From NCBI RefSeq assembly GCF_000312385.1, contig NZ_HE997627.1:5911-69910 (forward strand): a DNA stretch of 64,000 nt, written 5' to 3'. This document shows positions 59,707-64,000 of the stretch, piece by piece. The first letter of the stretch is position 1, and each line of letters opens with the position of its first letter. This stretch comes from Tsukamurella sp. 1534. GTDB taxonomy: Bacteria > Actinomycetota > Actinomycetes > Mycobacteriales > Mycobacteriaceae. The position numbers were made by a program, and so were the translations under genes. Under the pieces are notes generated by a model. It saw only the letters and a program-made list of their open reading frames with translations. It searched no databases and was not told where the DNA came from.

Positions 59707-60594
59707 CTATGGGTGCCGCTGCGGCGACCCGTCGGCGGGCCAGGATCGGGCGATTCGGGCGAGCCGCTCCCGGATCGGCGCGGCCCGCTCGGCGAGCTCC
59801 GCCTGCCTCCGCACGTACTCCGCGCGGCCCGCGGGCGTCTCGATGGGTACGGGCTCGAAGCCGTGGCGGGCCAGGTCGTACGGGCTCGCCCGCATGTCCA
59901 GCTCGCGGGCGTCGCGGGCCAGGTCGAAGGCGTCGGCCACGAGGTCCGACGGTGCGCCGGGCGTCAGCTTGAACGCCCACTTGTACAGGTCCATGCCCGC
60001 GTGCAGGCAGCCCGGCTGCTCCGACGCGGTCTGCCCCTCGCGGGTGAGCGGCACCGCGTTGCGGGGCGCGGCCTCGGGGGTGAAGAAGCGGTACGCGTCG
60101 AAGTGGGTGCAGCGCAGGCCGCCCGCCTCGACCACCGCGTCGGTGCCCGCGGGCCCCAGCCGAAGCTGCACCGGGTGCCGGGCCTGGTCCGCCTCGCGAT
60201 AGACCATCGCCCACTCGTGCAGGCCGAAGCAGCCGAGCACGGGCGCGCGGCCCGCGGTGGCCTCGAGCAGGCGCGCCACGTACGCCGCGGTGCCCGCCCG
60301 CTTGGCGAGTGGCGCGGGGTCGAGGCGCACCCGCGTCCCGTCGACGAGGTAGCCGCGGGCGCCGCCGAACTCGGCGGCCGCCCGCGGACCGTCGAGCTCG
60401 ACGCCGAGGCCCGGGTGCCAGCGCAGCAGGTGCGCGGGCCTGTGCCCGTAGTACGTGAACAGGAAGTCCCACACGGGGTGCTTCTCGCCCCGCGCCGCCC
60501 GCCGCCGGTGCGCGCCGACGAAGGGCTCCAGCCGTGCGCGGTGGGCGGCCGCCAACGGCCGCCACTGCGCGTCGGTGAGGACGACCGAGCTCAC
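59707..60594 (-). CDS. Conserved actinobacterial protein often labelled 3-methyladenine DNA glycosylase
   Basis: 295 residues. Many polar and aromatic blocks are seen (HPVWDFLFTYYGHRPAHLLRWHPGLG, FGLHEWAMVYR, RCTHFDAYRFFTPEAAPRN, GCLHAGMDLYKWAFKL). Homologues in Corynebacteriales carry the glycosylase label, but no helix-hairpin-helix or AAG-type active site is evident, so the label is doubtful. GTG overlaps the stop of the CBS-domain gene. No signal peptide. Confidence 0.6.
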   Translation of the reverse strand: MSSVVLTDAQWRPLAAAHRARLEPFVGAHRRRAARGEKHPVWDFLFTYYGHRPAHLLRWHPGLGVELDGPRAAAEFGGARGYLVDGTRVRLDPAPLAKRAGTAAYVARLLEATAGRAPVLGCFGLHEWAMVYREADQARHPVQLRLGPAGTDAVVEAGGLRCTHFDAYRFFTPEAAPRNAVPLTREGQTASEQPGCLHAGMDLYKWAFKLTPGAPSDLVADAFDLARDARELDMRASPYDLARHGFEPVPIETPAGRAEYVRRQAELAERAAPIRERLARIARSWPADGSPQRHP

Positions 60595-61664
60595 ACCCGG
60601 TGCGTCCCGTCGCGCACCGTGCCCACGAACTCCTCGACCACGTCCTCCAGCGCCACGATGCCGATGGTGCGGCCGTGATCGTCGGCGACGGCGGCCAGGT
60701 GGCCGCCCAGGCGCCGCAGGTGCGACGTGGCCTGGTCCAGCGAGAGCGCACCGTCGACCACGGGGAGCGGCCGGATGCGTCCGGCCCCGATCACCGTGTC
60801 CGGGCCCACCGCGGCGTCCATGATGTCCGGCAGCACGTCCTTGACGTGCAGGTAGCCGGTGAACGCGCCGCTGCGCGAGCGCACCGGGTAGCGGGAGAAG
60901 CCGGTCTCGGCGACGGCGGTCTCGATGTCGCCGAGGGTGGGGCCGAAGAGCCCGTCGGAGCCGGCGACGGCCTGCAGGCCGCGGATCCGGGCGAGCGGGA
61001 TCGCCACGTCGGCGACGGTGCGCCGCGACGTCTGCAGGGCGCGGGTGAGGCGGATCCGCTCCTCGGCGTCGATGAGTCCCTCGTCATGGGATTCGGCGAT
61101 GAGCTCGGACAGCTCGCCGGCGGAGACGGTGCCCTCCAACTCGTCGCGGGGCTCCACCCTCAGTGCTTTGAGCACCAGGATCGCCAACCAGTTGTACAGG
61201 CCGATCACGGGTTTCATCAGCCGCACGAACGCCACCAGCGGCGGCGTCAGGAGCATCGCCGAGGCCTCGGGGCCGGCCAGCGCGATGTTCTTCGGGACCA
61301 TCTCGCCCAGCAGGATGTGCAGCACTACGACCAGGCCCAGGGAGACCGTGAACGAGATGGGGTGCAGCAGCGCCTCGGGGACGTGCGCCCACTCGAGCGG
61401 CTTCTCCAGGATGTGCGCGATGGCGGGCTCGCCGACCTTACCCAACAGGATCGAGCAGATCGTGATGCCCAGCTGGCAGCCGGCCAGCATGAGCGACAGG
61501 TTCTCCGACGCCTTGATCACGCCCCTGGCGCCGCCGCGGCCCTGCTCCAGGAGCGCCTCGAGGCGGTCGCGGCGGGCCGCGATGAGCGCGAACTCGGCAC
61601 CGACGAAGAAGGCGTTCGCCGCCAGCAGCAGCACGGTGAGGCCGACGCCCAGGAAGTCATTCAT
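60591..61664 (-). CDS. CNNM/CorC-type CBS-domain membrane protein (Rv1841c type)
   Basis: 357 residues. The DUF21/CNNM membrane domain (about 1-190, four helices, AEFALIAARRDRLEALL) precedes a CBS pair (about 215-345). Family members are linked to magnesium efflux or envelope integrity and were once called hemolysins. It lacks the C-terminal CorC domain of its upstream neighbour. Its start overlaps the upstream gene by 8 bases, as in Rv1842c-Rv1841c. Confidence 0.87.
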   Translation of the reverse strand: MNDFLGVGLTVLLLAANAFFVGAEFALIAARRDRLEALLEQGRGGARGVIKASENLSLMLAGCQLGITICSILLGKVGEPAIAHILEKPLEWAHVPEALLHPISFTVSLGLVVVLHILLGEMVPKNIALAGPEASAMLLTPPLVAFVRLMKPVIGLYNWLAILVLKALRVEPRDELEGTVSAGELSELIAESHDEGLIDAEERIRLTRALQTSRRTVADVAIPLARIRGLQAVAGSDGLFGPTLGDIETAVAETGFSRYPVRSRSGAFTGYLHVKDVLPDIMDAAVGPDTVIGAGRIRPLPVVDGALSLDQATSHLRRLGGHLAAVADDHGRTIGIVALEDVVEEFVGTVRDGTHRV

Positions 61665-63003
61665 GGCTCAGCTCCACCAGGTCGACGCGGCGGCCGTCCA
61701 TCCGTGCCACCCGCGCGGTCCACGTGGGCGGTTCGGCGCCCTCGTCGTCCTCGACGGACGGGTGGTTCGGCAGCGTCGTGGTATCGCCCACGACGGGGAC
61801 CCGGCCCAGGAGGAACATGATCAGGCCGCCCAGCGTGTCGTAGTCGCCCTCGGGGGCACGGTAGTCGGTGTCGCGTTCCAGCTCGTCGATCCGCAGCAGG
61901 CCCGCGCACAGGAAGCCGTCGTCGGTGCGTTCCACGTCGACGGGCTCGTTCTCGTCGTGCTCGTCCCGGACGTCGCCGACGATCTCCTCGATGAGGTCCT
62001 CGACGGTGACGATCCCGGCCGAGCCGCCGTACTCGTCGACCACGAGGGCCATCTGCAGACCGTTGGCGCGCAGCTGTTCCATGAGCGCGTCGCCGTCGAG
62101 AGTCGCCGGGACCACCGGCGGCGGCGTGGCGATGGATCGCACGGAGACGCCGGCGCGGCGCTCGGCGGGCACGGTCAGTGCCTGCTTCACGTGCACGAAA
62201 CCCGCGGTGTCGTCGAGGTCGCCGCGGACGACGGGGAAGCGGGAGTGGCCGGTCTCGATGCACAGCTCCATCAGGTCGGCGACGGTGTCCTCGACCTCCA
62301 GCGACTGCACCCGTTGGCGCGGGGTCATGAGGTCCTCCGCGGTGAGCTCGCCGAAGTCGAGGGAGCGGCCCACCAGCTCGGCGGTCATCTCGTCGATCGC
62401 CCCGTGCGCGGCCGAATTGCGCACCAGCGCACTGAGTTCCTGCGCGGAGCGGGCGGAGCTGAGCTCCTCGGCGGGCTCGATGCCGAGCCGGCGCACCAGC
62501 TTGTTCGCGCTCGAGTTGAGGAACGTGATCGCCCACCGGAAGGCGCTCGAGAACGCGGCCTGCGCGCCCGCGGTCCACCGGGCGGTCTGCAGCGGCCGGG
62601 CGATGGCCAGGTTCTTCGGCGCGAGCTCGCCCAGCACCATCGACAGCGAGGTGGCGATCACCAGCGCCAGGATCAGCGTCAGCGCGGACGACCACACCCG
62701 CGGCATCCCGGTCCATTCGAGCGCGGGACGCAGGAACTGCGACAGCACGGGCTCGGCGAGATAACCGGTGACCAGGGTGGTGATCGTGATGCCGAGTTGG
62801 GCACCCGACAACTGGAACGACAGTGTGCGGTGCGCGTTCTGCACCTGCTTCGACCGGCGGTCCGCACGCTCGCGGACGTCCGCGTCGATCGTGGACCGCT
62901 CCAGGGCGGTGAGGGAGAACTCGGCCGCGACGAACAGCGCGGTACCGAAGGTCAGGGCCAGGAAACCGATGACGGCGGCGGCGGTGAGCAACGCGCTAGT
63001 CAA
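61657..63003 (-). CDS. CNNM/CorC-type membrane protein with CBS and CorC domains (Rv1842c type)
   Basis: 448 residues. DUF21 domain (about 1-200; AEFSLTALERSTIDADV), CBS pair (about 215-335; VDEYGGSAGIVTVEDLIEEIVGDVRDEHD) and CorC_HlyC transporter-associated domain (about 350-440). TTG start at 63003 with GGGGAGG upstream. First of the coupled pair. The 172-base gap before guaB1 (63004-63175) shows no gene. Confidence 0.87.
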   Translation of the reverse strand: MTSALLTAAAVIGFLALTFGTALFVAAEFSLTALERSTIDADVRERADRRSKQVQNAHRTLSFQLSGAQLGITITTLVTGYLAEPVLSQFLRPALEWTGMPRVWSSALTLILALVIATSLSMVLGELAPKNLAIARPLQTARWTAGAQAAFSSAFRWAITFLNSSANKLVRRLGIEPAEELSSARSAQELSALVRNSAAHGAIDEMTAELVGRSLDFGELTAEDLMTPRQRVQSLEVEDTVADLMELCIETGHSRFPVVRGDLDDTAGFVHVKQALTVPAERRAGVSVRSIATPPPVVPATLDGDALMEQLRANGLQMALVVDEYGGSAGIVTVEDLIEEIVGDVRDEHDENEPVDVERTDDGFLCAGLLRIDELERDTDYRAPEGDYDTLGGLIMFLLGRVPVVGDTTTLPNHPSVEDDEGAEPPTWTARVARMDGRRVDLVELSHE

Positions 63004-63175
63004 CGAACCTCCCCGGCGTCGTGCTCGTGGCGGCTCGTCGGCGGCGCTTGCCGGGTCTTCGGACCTTCATGTCCCTTTCCCAAAACGTGTGATCGCGCCG
63101 CGACGGTCGCGGCGTGGCCACCACCTTACCGATGGACGCCCGGTTCCGGGGGAATCGCCCGGTAGCCCGGCCCGG

Positions 63176-64000
<825 letters not shown>

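Overview
The window is very GC-rich, with dense, tightly packed genes, frequent GTG and TTG starts and many 4-base start/stop overlaps. Gene order matches the Mycobacterium tuberculosis blocks Rv1691-Rv1713 (TPR protein, glycerol-3-phosphate phosphatase, tlyA, nadK, recN, steA, steB/mctB, pyrG, Nudix, xerD, parA-like, scpA, scpB, rluB, cmk, der) and Rv1821-Rv1843c (secA2, pgsA2-like, gcvH, garA, two MerR genes, gcvP, glcB, two CBS-domain proteins, guaB1). The organism is therefore a mycolic-acid actinomycete (Mycobacteriales). Tsukamurella or a close relative would fit, but the genus is inferred and not proven.

Positions 1-21400 hold the first housekeeping block: ribosome modification (tlyA, rluB, der), NAD(P) and CTP supply, DNA repair, cell separation (steA/steB) and chromosome segregation (xerD, parA-like, scpAB). 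It is interrupted by a questin-oxidase-like gene next to a long inverted repeat (6058-7236) and by a truncated AbiEi/nuclease-type gene running into the 3' end of scpB. Positions 21454-36013 are an accessory region. A leftward set (siderophore-interacting protein, GT87 mannosyltransferase, lone Mce protein) lies behind a good IdeR/DtxR box. Then come a DUF2252 protein, a tyrosine phosphatase, a patatin-like protein without its usual Asp, a tRNA-Pro(GGG), several oxidoreductases and hydrolases, an LpqN-type lipoprotein and an LpqL-like aminopeptidase.

Positions 36058-46522 are the second conserved block (accessory secretion, phospholipid synthesis, glycine cleavage and the GarA/FtsR regulatory genes). 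A single-aptamer glycine riboswitch precedes gcvP. A macrolide-type glycosyltransferase gene is inserted just before it.

From 46773 nearly everything is leftward. After glcB and its neighbours comes the most unusual part of the window: a cytochrome b5-fused fatty-acid desaturase, a type III polyketide synthase and a cyclic-peptide-type ABC exporter in one translationally coupled set. An LppX/LprG-type lipid-carrier lipoprotein diverges from it. Together they look like a complete make-and-export unit for an unsaturated alkyl polyketide lipid. A cobalamin riboswitch then controls a btuCDF-type uptake operon. The window ends with two CNNM/CorC-like membrane proteins and the 3' part of guaB1.
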